Origin: Thalassoglobus polymorphus
Lineage (GTDB): Bacteria > Planctomycetota > Planctomycetia > Planctomycetales > Planctomycetaceae
Assembly: GCF_007744255.1 (NCBI RefSeq)
Contig: NZ_CP036267.1
Location: forward strand, 1,364,001 to 1,428,000
Direction: 5' to 3'
DNA: 64,000 nucleotides
The notes under the pieces: model-generated
Seen by the model: the letters and a program-made list of their open reading frames with translations, nothing else
What the model was told of the DNA's origin: nothing
Database searches by the model: none
In this document: piece after piece, positions 43,871-53,800 of the stretch
Position numbering within the stretch: the first letter of the stretch is position 1
Layout of the letters: every line of letters starts with the position of its first letter
Position numbers and translations under genes: made by a program

Positions 43871-44848
43871 TCAGATCTGTGTGATGGTCGGTGTCAGCTG
43901 GTTTTCTTTCACGAACTCTTCGAGTTCCTCGACGTGAAAGACACCTGTTGTTGCACCGGCGTGCTGAACGCAACTGGCCCCCATGGCACTTCCATACATC
44001 AAAGATTGCTGGGGTTTGGATCCTTGGAGAACTCCGTACAAAAAACCGGCAACAAAAGCGTCGCCTCCACCTGTCCCATCGACTTGTTCCACTTGATAAG
44101 CAGGTAAATGGATGACGGATGAAGCCTGGTCTCGGAGGATCGAGCCATCTGGACCTGAGGTGATGACAACGGTTCCTGCACCCTGACTCAGGAAGATCTC
44201 AGCCTGTTTCACTGGATCGCTTTCGCCGGTCAGCAAGCGGGCCTCGTCCTGGTTCGGAAGGAAGATATCCGTTTCGGGGAGTGCCACTTTGAGCATCTCA
44301 ATACAATCGTCAACGCGATCCAATACAACATCCAGAACGGTGGTCACTTGAAGCTTTCGAGCTCGTGCAAACATCTCTCGGACATTCTCACCCGAAAGTT
44401 CAGGATTCAACCCAAACCCACCGACATACACGATTTTCGACTTCTGAAGCAGTTCATCCGAGACTTCTCGGCCTGTTAATTCAGTGTTTGCACCGACAGC
44501 ATGAATAAATCTGCGGTCTTCGTTTTGCACATTCACGACCATCGTCGCGGAGGTTTGAGACTTTTCTGAGATCCGAATATGTTCGCAGTAGACATCGTTC
44601 TCAGCGAGGGCACTTCTAACATATTGACCAAATGGGTCATTTCCAACGCAGCCAACGAGAGAGACTTTGACACCGAGCTTCGCCAGATCGGTACTCACAT
44701 TTGCTGCACAACCGCCAATAGTCAGTTCCAAACTTGGTGTCGTGATGAGACCACCTGGAGCTGGGAACTTACGAATTGGGGCACAGACATGATCTGCCAC
44801 GATGATTCCCACACAAATGACGTCACATTCTGAAGCAGCAGCATTCAT
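43871..44848 (-). CDS. PfkB-family carbohydrate/nucleoside kinase
   Basis: A 325-residue protein from ATG 44846-44848. CVGIIVADHVCAPI starts the fold; GGCAANVSTDLAKLGVKVSLVGCVGNDPFGQYV is PfkB signature 1; and VDGTGGGDAFVAGFLYG, signature 2, holds the catalytic Asp. It phosphorylates a sugar or nucleoside from ATP in the cytoplasm; the ribokinase-like arrangement does not fix the substrate. It ends near the bidirectional terminator and has a 230-bp gap to the DUF2062 gene upstream. Confidence 0.93.
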   Translation of the reverse strand: MNAAASECDVICVGIIVADHVCAPIRKFPAPGGLITTPSLELTIGGCAANVSTDLAKLGVKVSLVGCVGNDPFGQYVRSALAENDVYCEHIRISEKSQTSATMVVNVQNEDRRFIHAVGANTELTGREVSDELLQKSKIVYVGGFGLNPELSGENVREMFARARKLQVTTVLDVVLDRVDDCIEMLKVALPETDIFLPNQDEARLLTGESDPVKQAEIFLSQGAGTVVITSGPDGSILRDQASSVIHLPAYQVEQVDGTGGGDAFVAGFLYGVLQGSKPQQSLMYGSAMGASCVQHAGATTGVFHVEELEEFVKENQLTPTITQI

Positions 44849-45080
44849 TTTTGTCCCTGATTCTTTGAACTGACCCGAAATTCCGGAGTCGACCTCTCAA
44901 GCAGTGAAATTCCATCGTAGCATAGGTTTTCAGTTCGCTTCTTGCACTCCCTGTGACTCTTTGTACTACGAGTCGGAAGATGAGAGACAATTGTGACCGC
45001 GAAGAGGATTTGTCGATCATCTCTTCGTTCATCAGCTGGAAGCCTGAAGCGACGCATTCTCATTCAAGGAAAAGGGCTCA

Positions 45081-45812
45081 TTAAGAGATCGAAGAGCGTT
45101 CCGGTTCAGTCATCTCTGCTGATTTTGGGCCGCGTGAAGCCTCCTCGGTACGCGACTGAACTCGAGCGGCACGTCTGGCCTGAACGCGCTCAGATAATCG
45201 CAAAATCAGTGGGTATGTTGGCAACGAGAGAACTGTTGCGACGAGAAATGAGCCAATGATGAGAGGTGTGCCGAGTGTGTAGAAGACATTCGAGAATGTC
45301 GACCACCATTCGGTGTAACTGGAATACTGAAACAGGCTAACGAATTCTTTCCAGCTGATCTGAGTGTGTGTGAACATGGCACCGATACGATAATTCATCC
45401 AGTAGATTGGAATCATCGTGAACGGATTTGAGATATAAACTGCAACGAGTGCAGCAAAGCGGTTGAAGCGGAAAAACGGCTGCGTGAGAAAGGCAACGGC
45501 AAGCACTAACAACATTTGAATTCCAAAGGTCGGAGTCAGACCGATGAAAATTCCAATTGCAGTTCCCATCGCAATGGAATGGGGAGTGTCTTTGAGTTGC
45601 AGAATAGCATGCAACCATTGACGTGGATCGCACCACCAGATCAATCGCGATTGCCAGGACATCGAGAAATTCCCACTTGGGCAGCCATACTCGTCATCAA
45701 ATGCGAACAATTGCGTCGAGAATAAATGTGGTCCATCAACACGTTGCGGGCAGGTTAACCTCGCTGGTGTTGTGGATACCGCGTCATCAGGATTCATCAC
45801 CTGCTGCGTCAC
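45081..45812 (-). CDS. DUF2062 membrane protein
   Basis: GTG 45810-45812 with AAGAGG five bases upstream gives 243 residues; an internal ATG at 45660-45662 (MSWQSRLIWW) is an alternative start at the beginning of the conserved part. The DUF2062 core is DTPHSIAMGTAIGIFIGLTPTFGIQMLLVLAVAF, ALVAVYISNPFTMIPIYWMNY, and a last membrane segment GTPLIIGSFLVATVLSLP. The tail is Arg-rich and cytoplasmic. The family is often near glycosyltransferase or lipid genes, but its function is unknown. It follows the TlpA-like gene's direction. Confidence 0.83.
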   Translation of the reverse strand: MTQQVMNPDDAVSTTPARLTCPQRVDGPHLFSTQLFAFDDEYGCPSGNFSMSWQSRLIWWCDPRQWLHAILQLKDTPHSIAMGTAIGIFIGLTPTFGIQMLLVLAVAFLTQPFFRFNRFAALVAVYISNPFTMIPIYWMNYRIGAMFTHTQISWKEFVSLFQYSSYTEWWSTFSNVFYTLGTPLIIGSFLVATVLSLPTYPLILRLSERVQARRAARVQSRTEEASRGPKSAEMTEPERSSIS

Positions 45813-45855
45813 TCTGGCCTCTTGTTTCTTCGGTTGTCATCTCGACCAAATACTG

Positions 45856-45891
45856 TGATCGGTTCAATGATCGGGTTCAGTGATCGGTCGG
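45856..45891 (+). repeat. Three short tandem units, 12-13 bp
   Basis: TGATCGGTTCAA, TGATCGGGTTCAG and TGATCGGTCGG follow each other. They lie just upstream of the DUF2062 gene and 60 bp past the TlpA-like gene's stop. Confidence 0.65.
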
Positions 45892-45950
45892 AGCGAGTCG
45901 ATTGATATTTTTCGCATCGACCCCAACCGGCTGCAAAATTTGCCGAATCG

Positions 45951-46619
45951 TTACTGATTCATCAACTTCGTGACAAGAGGCAGGACATCTTCCTGATAGG
46001 TAAACTCTGCGGGATCTTCGGGGTTTGGGAATTGCCCAGCAAGTTGCCCGTCTTTCCCATAAACGTACACGATGGGGATCGATCCCTGCTTGATTTTTTC
46101 GTTATAAACGATGTCAGAAGCGGTCGAACAAAGAATGTTTTGAAACGTAGCACCTTGCTTTTTCAGAACAGCCAGAACTGGCTTGGTGTACGTCTCGACC
46201 GGTTCATCATCAAAACCCTGATAGTCCAGTGAGATCGAGAGACACGCGACTTGATCCGAATGCTCTTTGTGAAGTTGGACAAGATTGGGGAACTCGACCA
46301 AGCAGGGGGCACAGTAAGTTGCCCAGACATCGACAACGACGATTTTGCCTTTGTGCTGCGAAATCAACTCCTGAGTTTGATCCCAACTCTTGATTTCAAG
46401 CTTCACTTCTTCAGCTTGACTTGTTGATGAATCAGAAGTTGTTGATGACTCTTCTGTTTGACCTGCCGGGGCTGGTGTCTCATTGGCGGGAGTTTCTGGC
46501 GTCACCGCGCCTCCAGCTTCGGGAACTTCGGGGTCGGGAGGCGTTCCAGGTTCTTGTGAACATCCTGCCGCGACCAGAAAAGGAACGAAGGCCAATAGAA
46601 GTAAGGTTGTTTTCAACAT
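45951..46619 (-). CDS. TlpA-like thioredoxin-domain lipoprotein
   Basis: ATG 46617-46619 gives 222 residues; an upstream in-frame extension is not needed. MLKTTLLLLAFVPFLVAAGC is a lipoprotein signal with Cys20. A Pro/Glu/Thr/Ser-rich linker (about 21-72) leads to the thioredoxin fold with KGKIVVVDVWATYCAPC, active-site Cys103 and Cys106 (CAPC), and the cis-Pro in GSIPIVYVYGKDGQ. It is a membrane-anchored, periplasmic thiol-disulfide protein of the TlpA/ResA type, perhaps acting in cytochrome maturation or thiol repair. It follows leuB on the same strand after a 194-bp gap. Confidence 0.9.
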   Translation of the reverse strand: MLKTTLLLLAFVPFLVAAGCSQEPGTPPDPEVPEAGGAVTPETPANETPAPAGQTEESSTTSDSSTSQAEEVKLEIKSWDQTQELISQHKGKIVVVDVWATYCAPCLVEFPNLVQLHKEHSDQVACLSISLDYQGFDDEPVETYTKPVLAVLKKQGATFQNILCSTASDIVYNEKIKQGSIPIVYVYGKDGQLAGQFPNPEDPAEFTYQEDVLPLVTKLMNQ

Positions 46620-46813
46620 CTCATCAATCCATCGTGAAATTTTTGAAGTGATCACATCTTTTGAGTATTCGCTTGAGTGATCGCTCGTTCGTTTCCAAAC
46701 GCCCATTTGGAAATTGGTCGTGCCCTGGATCTTCTGTTCTCGAAGTGGCTTGTTTTTTGCGGTTCAAGAGAACTTTCGTGCCGCCGTTCGGACGGCACTC
46801 TTCATTGATACTC

Positions 46814-47893
46814 TCAACTGTTGAGAGCTTCAATCACTTTTTGCCCCATTTCAATTGTTCCAAGTGAGACTTCTCCATCCTTTGCCAAGTCCTTGGTACG
46901 GTGACCTGCCGACAGAACAGCGTCGACTGCTGCTTCGATTGCTTTCGCTTCGTCGTCCAGGTTCAGCGAATGTCGGAGCAACATGGCAGCTGCCAAAATC
47001 GTAGCTAGTGGGTTCGCGATTCCAAGCCCTGCAATGTCTGGTGCCGATCCGTGGATCGGTTCGTAAAGTCCGGGGCCATCGCTTCCAAGGGAGGCACTCG
47101 GGAGGAGACCCATCGAGCCGGGAAGCATCGATCCTTCGTCGGTGAGGATATCGCCGAACATGTTGCCAGTCACCACCACATCGAATGTGGATGGGCGAGA
47201 AATCAGATGCATCGCCATCGCATCAACCAGGACAACATCGTATTTCAGGTCTGGAAACTCTTCTCGGACAACACGCTCAGCGACCTTGCGCCAAAGCCGC
47301 GATGCTTCCAGCACGTTTGCTTTATCGACAGATGTTAAATGTCCCGAGCGACCTTGAGCAGCTTTTGCAGCGACTCGAACGACTCGTTCGATTTCGTGCG
47401 TGCTGTAAACCATGGTACTGGTTGCGGTTTCGCTTCCATCGGCATTCTGTTCTAAGTTGGAATCGCCGAAGTAAATGCCCCCGGTCAGTTCTCGCACGAA
47501 GAAAATATCGGTTCCTTCCACAATTTCTCGACGGAGAGGAGAAGAATCGAGCAGGAACTCATGTGTGGTGATTGGACGCAAGTTTGCAAAAAGGCCTAAC
47601 TCTTTGCGAATTTTCAGAAGTCCAGCCTCGGGACGAGTCTTGGCTGTGGGGTCATCCCACTTCGGGCCACCAACAGCACCAAGAAGAATCCCATCAGCGT
47701 TTCGGCATGCGTTCAGAGTTGCCTCGGGAAGCGGGTCTCCGAAATCATCAATCGCGTTTCCGCCAATCGGGTGTGATTCGAACTCGAACTTATGTCCAAA
47801 CTTTTCAGCAACTTCGACAAGAATCTTACGACCTTCTTCAGTCACTTCCGGACCAATTCCATCACCGGGAAGAAGTACAATTTTTGCGTTCAC
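46814..47893 (-). CDS. leuB: 3-isopropylmalate dehydrogenase
   Basis: GTG 47891-47893 is chosen because LeuB proteins begin at [14 protein letters not shown], giving 359 residues; a 23-residue longer GTG form is open but not typical. LeuB oxidises and decarboxylates 3-isopropylmalate with NAD in leucine synthesis. [37 protein letters not shown] and [14 protein letters not shown] hold substrate and metal residues; [23 protein letters not shown] the NAD loop. Other leu genes are not adjacent. A long leader with a hairpin at 47976-48006 precedes it. Confidence 0.95.
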   Translation of the reverse strand: MNAKIVLLPGDGIGPEVTEEGRKILVEVAEKFGHKFEFESHPIGGNAIDDFGDPLPEATLNACRNADGILLGAVGGPKWDDPTAKTRPEAGLLKIRKELGLFANLRPITTHEFLLDSSPLRREIVEGTDIFFVRELTGGIYFGDSNLEQNADGSETATSTMVYSTHEIERVVRVAAKAAQGRSGHLTSVDKANVLEASRLWRKVAERVVREEFPDLKYDVVLVDAMAMHLISRPSTFDVVVTGNMFGDILTDEGSMLPGSMGLLPSASLGSDGPGLYEPIHGSAPDIAGLGIANPLATILAAAMLLRHSLNLDDEAKAIEAAVDAVLSAGHRTKDLAKDGEVSLGTIEMGQKVIEALNS

Positions 47894-48592
47894 GTTTCTC
47901 TGACTTTCAACTGCATTAGATACGACACTCAGTACATTTCCCAAGGATCGGGGATCCAACACCGGGTGAGCAACTCAGACAGGGAACTCATGTTCCCGCT
48001 CGTCTGACGCCATTCCGGGTTCCGATTTCCATTTTGCAGGAGATGTCGAGAGGAGATGGGCTAAGACCCCACACCAAAACTTTAACGGAGCAATCGATCA
48101 TATTCCACCCGCATGCAAGTTCGAAAGCGACTACGGGGGAGTCTCTGAAAACTGAGAGACTTCAGTAATTCTGCTTCATTGTGATGAATCTTGCGATCAG
48201 ATCGATCTACACGGCTGAATCATGACATGATCGGGCGCTGACAAATTCAAAAAACTTGCTGCCACGGTTGCTGGCAGCTCCTCTACGAACGGCTGGTGGT
48301 AGCAAAGCCAGCCATTCTTAAGGTTGTTTTTTACTGTCAATTTGGATGTTGCCGCTCTTCGGGACAAGGGAAGTGGTGAAGAAGAGTGGCGGAGGCTTTG
48401 CGAAGTCTCGGCGATGGAAGGTCGCGTGTTGAAAATCGTAGGTTCATTGTCTGTGAAATTCAGTTCGTGCCGATTGTTTCATGTTCAATAATTGTCGGGA
48501 TTCCATCGACGAGGAGTTTCCGGTTTGCGGAAAACCCTGCGGAGCTTCACTGAAAAAGTTGCGTTTATTTAACAAAGACACGGTCGCAGAAG
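47894..48592. other. Divergent intergenic region between leuB and the FHA/coiled-coil gene
   Basis: 700 bp. A hairpin CAGAC-x-GGGAAC-TCAT-GTTCCC-x4-GTCTG lies at 47976-48006 in the leuB leader. A GGCTGG/CCAGCC hairpin with TTGTTTTTT downstream lies near 48290-48335. No gene was accepted. Confidence 0.5.
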
Positions 48593-51500
48593 ATGCTTTT
48601 TGACCGTGCGAAGTCTGTGAGCTATATGCAAAGAGTGGTTCTCGAGGTGGTGCGTGTCGCATTTCGCCGAGTGGGGATTCACTCGGACACGGAGCTTATT
48701 GGTATGTTGGCATCTGCCGTTGAAATTCCTGATCTCTACGAACAAAGTCGCAAGGAACTGGACCCCGGCTTTGATGGAGTCTGCCTGCGTCCTTTGTGGT
48801 CGACAGCAGGGCATGGGCCAATCACTTTGTTTCCGGGACGTTATACTGTCGGCTCCGATGAAAGTTGTGATTTTACATTTCCTGTTGCTGGGGTTGCTGG
48901 CCAACACTGCTTGATCGTCGTCGGGCGGAAACGCGCGATTTTGAAAGCCAGTTCTCAATTAACGTGGCTGAACGAAGGGGTAATTACCGAAGGCGAACTC
49001 AAAGCGGGGGATCGACTGGTCATTGGGCCGATTGAATTCGAAGTGGAAGTCCTGCACGCGGAACCAGCAGTCAGCAGCCAAGACGATTTTTCGCCACCGG
49101 ACATCGATGAGCTGATCAGACACGCTGCTGAGCAACCTGGGAGCAATCAAAAGGACCGTCGAGAACAACTCGTTCAGGAAATGCTGACTGATGTCGAAGG
49201 GCTTCTCGATGTTTTCTTTCAAAAAGAAAAAGAATCGCATGCTCAGTTGACTGCGATGAACACGACTCTCGTAAATGCTCAACTCGAATTGGAGCAAGAG
49301 TTCAAACTTCTTGAGTTACAGCGGCAAGAAATTACGGAAAAGCAAAACGAGATTGTTTCAGAGCGTTCCCAGTTAGTGCCCATTGCGGATGCCACCGAGA
49401 AGTTACAGGGACTTCGGAAGGAACTTGAGACTCAGGCCGAGGAACTTTCTCAACGCGAAGTTGAACTGCTCAATCAAAAAGCGAGTCTCGCAAAGCAGGT
49501 TGAGGAGGTTAATGCTCAGAAAGAGAATCTTCAGGCCTCGCTCGAACGGGTTCAGATTGCTCAGCAAGAGTTAAAAGCATCCGCACAACAGACACAAGAG
49601 GAATCTCGTCTCCTCGAAAGTCGCACATCTGACCTCGCTCTTCTGGAACAAGAGGTTCAAGAGCAAAGAAATGCCGTTGAGAAACAACAGCACGAACTCA
49701 ATGACCTTGCACAACACCTTGAATCTCGATCCGCGGAGATTCAAGCAGGTTTCGATGAGATCAGTGCGCAACAAGAGACATTGAAAGAGAAAGAGCAACA
49801 GCTCCAGATCAAAGAAAGCGAACTCCAGAAGAGTCAGGAGCAACTTGACGAACAGGCACAAAGCGTATCGAGCAGAATCGCTGATTTTGATCTGCAATTA
49901 GAAACTCTTCGAGAAGACCAAAAGACCGTTCAGGAGCAGCGAACGCAGTTTGAGTCGGAGAAGGAACTCTTCCAGCAGAGACAGGCATCGCTAGAGAAAG
50001 AGCTTGCAGCCAGAGATGATTCGTGTGCTGCGATTGTCCAGGAACTGGAGTTGAAAGCGTCTCAACTCGAAGCCGATCTTCAAGACCTGAATCGCCGTGA
50101 AGAGAAGCTCGATCTACAGCGACAGGAGCTTCAACTTGAAGCTGACCTGTTCGAAGAGCTTTCAGATGAATTCATTGAATCGCAGCGTGAACTCGAGCGC
50201 AAACATGATCAGCTCAATCAAGCTCGCGAAGATTTTGAAAAGCAGCGGCAACTCGAACTCAACGAACTTGCTGAACTCAAACAACAGGCAGCAACGGATC
50301 GGCAATTGCTCGACGAGCAATTTTCTCAGTTGAAGAATCTAAAGGCCGAACATGAGCAGGTTTCGCAGACGCTGCAAGCAGACCGACTGAGTCTTGTTCA
50401 GTTGGAGGAAGGGCTTCAACAACGCGAAGAAGAGCTTCGCAATGGACATGCTCTACTCGACGAGAAGACTCGTGCGGTTGAAGAGCAGCTCAGTGAGTTG
50501 CAAGCACATCGTGATCGGCTCACGGATGACGAGCAAGAACTTGCTCGACAGCAAGCGGAGCTCACGGCTGACCTCGAAGCAGCTGCTGAAAAACAAAACG
50601 AGTTCCTCAAACAGAACGAAATCCTCGCTGAGGAACAACGGTCACATCAAGAGCATTGTGAAGCGGTCGCTGCGCTGCATGAACAGTCGCGTTCAGAACT
50701 CGATCAACGAGAAGAGCATTTGCGAGTTGCACAGAAGCAACTGGAGTTGCTTTCGCTTTCCATCGAGGAACGAGAAGTTGCAGCAGATCTCCTCTTCGAT
50801 GACTTGCAGGCTGAAAAGAAGGGGCTGGCAGAACTTGCTGCAGAACTCGAACTTCGTGAACAGGAAGTTCAGGATCAACATGGGCTTCTGGAGACCCAGG
50901 ATTTCGAACTGAAAGAACAGCTTGAAGCTCAACGTGCGAAGCTGTCAGAGCAAGAGAATAGTCTTGTTCAGCAGAGAGAGGAACTGAAGCGAGAGTTCGA
51001 GAACCTGAAGGAACAGGTTGAGCGACTGGACGAGCAAAAGAAACAACTCGAAACAAGAGAGGAGCAACTGCGTTCAGAGGAAGAATCATTAGAAAAACGA
51101 TCACTGGAAAAGCAGAAGGAGATCGAAGAGCAGACGAAGTCTCTCGCTCTTGAACAGCAGCTTCTGGAAGAACAGACTCAACAATTGAAGTCTCAAAGTT
51201 CTGAATATGCTCAGCGTCAGAAAGAAATCGAGGAAGAGCAGGGTGGCTTAGTCCTCTTTGAGAAGGTGCTCAAAGACCGTAAGCAAGATTTTCAGGGAGA
51301 GCAGGAACTCTTGCAATCCAGCTCTCTGGAACTGGAAGAGAAAACCAGGCAGTTGCAAGCGGCTCAATCTGAACTCGCCGCTAAAATCGAAAAGTTCAAC
51401 CTTCAGAAAGCTGAACTTGAACTCGAAGCGGACATCCTTGAAGAGAGGAGTTCCGAACTCAACGAAAAACAAAACGAACTCATCAGTCGAGAAGAAGAGT

Positions 51501-53800
51501 TTCAGAATCGATGCCGAGAATTCGAGCAAAAACAAGCTGAGGAACAACCTAAGCTTCAGCGTCTCTCACGGGAACTCTCTGAAGAGCGAATCCGACTCGA
51601 CGATCTGGCAGCACGATTGGAGTCGCAACAACAGGAGTTTCAGCGACAGAGTACGGAATTCAAACTGGATCAGTCCGTATTGTCAGAGTTCGAAGCTGAG
51701 CTCGAACAACGCGAAGCTGAACTGCATGCAGCATCGATTGAGCTCAAGGAACAGCAATCGGAACTCGCTTCTCAGACGGAGAAGTTCAACAACGAGCGAC
51801 AAGAGCGGGAAGCACAACTGCTCGCAGCGGAAAAAGATCTGGAGCAACGCGAACTCCGGTTCGAGACAGACCAGAAACAGCATCAGGCACTTCTCACAGA
51901 GTACGAGAAGCTTGAAGCTGCACACTTCGAATTGCGTGATCAGGAACAGGTTCTCCTCAGTCAGATGGCCATCCTGAAATCAAGCGAAGAGGAACTCCGA
52001 CTCAGTCTCTCCCAAGCCAAACGGGAGGAGGCACAGGAACTTGAGGATCGACAGGCTCAGCTCAATCAACAGCTTGAAGAGCTCAGGTCGCTGGAAAGTG
52101 AACTCGCTGAACGTGAGTCACAACTAAAATCACAACATCAAGTCGAACGCGATCAGCTTGAATCTCAAGTTCTTGAACTCTCAAGTCAGCTGGACAGAGT
52201 GATCGTTGAACGAAATGAATTACTGGAACAGGGGCAGCAGGTTGCCGAGCAACAGAGAAAGTATGAAAGCGAGAGCGCTGAACTTCAGGAACTTCAACAG
52301 TTGCTGGAAGAAAAACTGGAGTACTGCGAGTCGCGGATAAAAGAGACCGAATCGACACGCCAAAAGTTGTCCGGGCAATTTGAAGAACTTCGAGAACGTC
52401 AGCAAGGATTTCAACAACTCGAACTCGAACTTGAGGAAGAGAAAGCCTCAATTGAACAGGAGCGAAGTTCAATCGAAATCGCACGTGCCGATTTCGAACA
52501 AGACGTAGCGGAATTCGAAGATCTGCAAGAGCGTCTACTCTCTGACCTCAATCAAAGCGACTCGAAGCAAAACGATTCCACTCAAGATCTCGACCCGCAA
52601 CCTCAAGAAGTGCAAGGAGAATTACAGGGAATTGCCAAAGACGGCGTTGATGAGGATGTCGATCACAAGATCGATGAGAAGGCGACTGACAGTGTTGGTG
52701 ACGGTGTTAGTGGCAGTGTTCGTGACAAGATTAGTGGCAATGTTGTCAGTGACGACGCTGTAATAAGTGACAACGCGGAATTCAATCTGAATGTCGAACT
52801 GCACAACGAGGTGGCCTCAGAGGCAGTCGAAGGCGAAAGCTCCGCTGAGACAGGAGATGAGTCTGCCCCAATCGATGGTCTACGCTCGGAACTGGCAGAA
52901 ATTTTTGGGATTCCACTGGGGGGGGAAACGCCTGCAGAAAAGTCGACCGCAGAGAACTCTTCGACGGGGATCACTGAAGAGATTGAGTTAGAGGTTGAGT
53001 CAGAGAGTGAAACACCTGAAATTTTGGAACTCGCAGAAGCCGGCCTCGAATTGCCCGAGTCACTCAAGGAAGAGGCGACCACACAGACTGACGAAAAGAG
53101 TGAAGCCTCAAATATCTCGGAATCGTTTGTTGAGGAATCTCGCACCCCAGACTTTTCCTCAGATGATGTCATTCAAAACTATATGAAGCAGCTTCTCGCC
53201 CGGAATTCAGCTGAAAAGTCTCAACCGAAAACATCTGAGGTCCTGGAAACTCCTGAGCAAGAGTTAAGCCCTTCAGCGACACAGTTAAAAACTCAGCCCG
53301 TTGAGCGAACCGAAGGTGAGGCATCCAATTCACGGAACACGAACTCACGTGAAGTTCGTGAGTCTGCTGCCATTCGAGCGAATCTGGACTCATTTCGAGA
53401 GTTGGCGAACCTCTCCGCACGTTCGGCAGTTGCGAAATCAACACTGAGTCGCGAGCGGACCTTTATAAAAATTTACGCAGCGTGTGCTGGCATCGGTTGG
53501 TTATGTACGTCATTCCTGTTAATGACCGAGCAATGGTCGTCATCAGAGCAGGGGCAAGCGACATTGTTAGCCAGTATGACCGGACTCGGGGCGATCTTTG
53601 CGACTGCAAAGATGTTCCGTTCGATGGTCAGGGCCAGATATTTCCTCGCTTTAGCCCCCGACAATGAGAATGACGGTGACAGTCTCAATGACAGCGACAG
53701 CGACAGCGACATTGACAGCGACAGCGACAGCGACAGCGACATTCACATTGACAACATTGGCAGCGAAGTTGAGATTGAGGCCCCATTGGCGGAGTCGTGA
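48593..53800 (+). CDS. Giant FHA-like / coiled-coil / membrane protein, 1,735 aa
   Basis: Start ATG 48593 (an internal ATG at 48626 is possible). Residues about 75-154 look like an FHA domain (LFPGRYTVGSDESCDF ... AGQHCLIVV ... LTWLNEGV ... LKAGDRLVIGPIEFEV), a phosphothreonine-binding fold. From about 195 to 1,320 an almost unbroken Gln/Glu/Leu-rich coiled coil follows, with recurring REEEL, LELEADLFEE and QQELE units. About 1,320-1,600 is an acidic linker. Two membrane segments lie near 1,624-1,645 and 1,655-1,672 (YAACAGIGWLCTSFLLM; LLASMTGLGAIFATA). The tail is a Ser-Asp repeat. It is probably a long rod anchored in a membrane at its C-terminus, with FHA at the far end. Function unknown; no known family spans it. 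Confidence 0.88.
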   Translation: MLFDRAKSVSYMQRVVLEVVRVAFRRVGIHSDTELIGMLASAVEIPDLYEQSRKELDPGFDGVCLRPLWSTAGHGPITLFPGRYTVGSDESCDFTFPVAGVAGQHCLIVVGRKRAILKASSQLTWLNEGVITEGELKAGDRLVIGPIEFEVEVLHAEPAVSSQDDFSPPDIDELIRHAAEQPGSNQKDRREQLVQEMLTDVEGLLDVFFQKEKESHAQLTAMNTTLVNAQLELEQEFKLLELQRQEITEKQNEIVSERSQLVPIADATEKLQGLRKELETQAEELSQREVELLNQKASLAKQVEEVNAQKENLQASLERVQIAQQELKASAQQTQEESRLLESRTSDLALLEQEVQEQRNAVEKQQHELNDLAQHLESRSAEIQAGFDEISAQQETLKEKEQQLQIKESELQKSQEQLDEQAQSVSSRIADFDLQLETLREDQKTVQEQRTQFESEKELFQQRQASLEKELAARDDSCAAIVQELELKASQLEADLQDLNRREEKLDLQRQELQLEADLFEELSDEFIESQRELERKHDQLNQAREDFEKQRQLELNELAELKQQAATDRQLLDEQFSQLKNLKAEHEQVSQTLQADRLSLVQLEEGLQQREEELRNGHALLDEKTRAVEEQLSELQAHRDRLTDDEQELARQQAELTADLEAAAEKQNEFLKQNEILAEEQRSHQEHCEAVAALHEQSRSELDQREEHLRVAQKQLELLSLSIEEREVAADLLFDDLQAEKKGLAELAAELELREQEVQDQHGLLETQDFELKEQLEAQRAKLSEQENSLVQQREELKREFENLKEQVERLDEQKKQLETREEQLRSEEESLEKRSLEKQKEIEEQTKSLALEQQLLEEQTQQLKSQSSEYAQRQKEIEEEQGGLVLFEKVLKDRKQDFQGEQELLQSSSLELEEKTRQLQAAQSELAAKIEKFNLQKAELELEADILEERSSELNEKQNELISREEEFQNRCREFEQKQAEEQPKLQRLSRELSEERIRLDDLAARLESQQQEFQRQSTEFKLDQSVLSEFEAELEQREAELHAASIELKEQQSELASQTEKFNNERQEREAQLLAAEKDLEQRELRFETDQKQHQALLTEYEKLEAAHFELRDQEQVLLSQMAILKSSEEELRLSLSQAKREEAQELEDRQAQLNQQLEELRSLESELAERESQLKSQHQVERDQLESQVLELSSQLDRVIVERNELLEQGQQVAEQQRKYESESAELQELQQLLEEKLEYCESRIKETESTRQKLSGQFEELRERQQGFQQLELELEEEKASIEQERSSIEIARADFEQDVAEFEDLQERLLSDLNQSDSKQNDSTQDLDPQPQEVQGELQGIAKDGVDEDVDHKIDEKATDSVGDGVSGSVRDKISGNVVSDDAVISDNAEFNLNVELHNEVASEAVEGESSAETGDESAPIDGLRSELAEIFGIPLGGETPAEKSTAENSSTGITEEIELEVESESETPEILELAEAGLELPESLKEEATTQTDEKSEASNISESFVEESRTPDFSSDDVIQNYMKQLLARNSAEKSQPKTSEVLETPEQELSPSATQLKTQPVERTEGEASNSRNTNSREVRESAAIRANLDSFRELANLSARSAVAKSTLSRERTFIKIYAACAGIGWLCTSFLLMTEQWSSSEQGQATLLASMTGLGAIFATAKMFRSMVRARYFLALAPDNENDGDSLNDSDSDSDIDSDSDSDSDIHIDNIGSEVEIEAPLAES

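Noticed and set aside
46779-46799. Hairpin GTGCCG...CGGCAC as leuB terminator
   Set aside because: The stem is good but no T-tract follows on the leuB strand, so it was not listed as a terminator.
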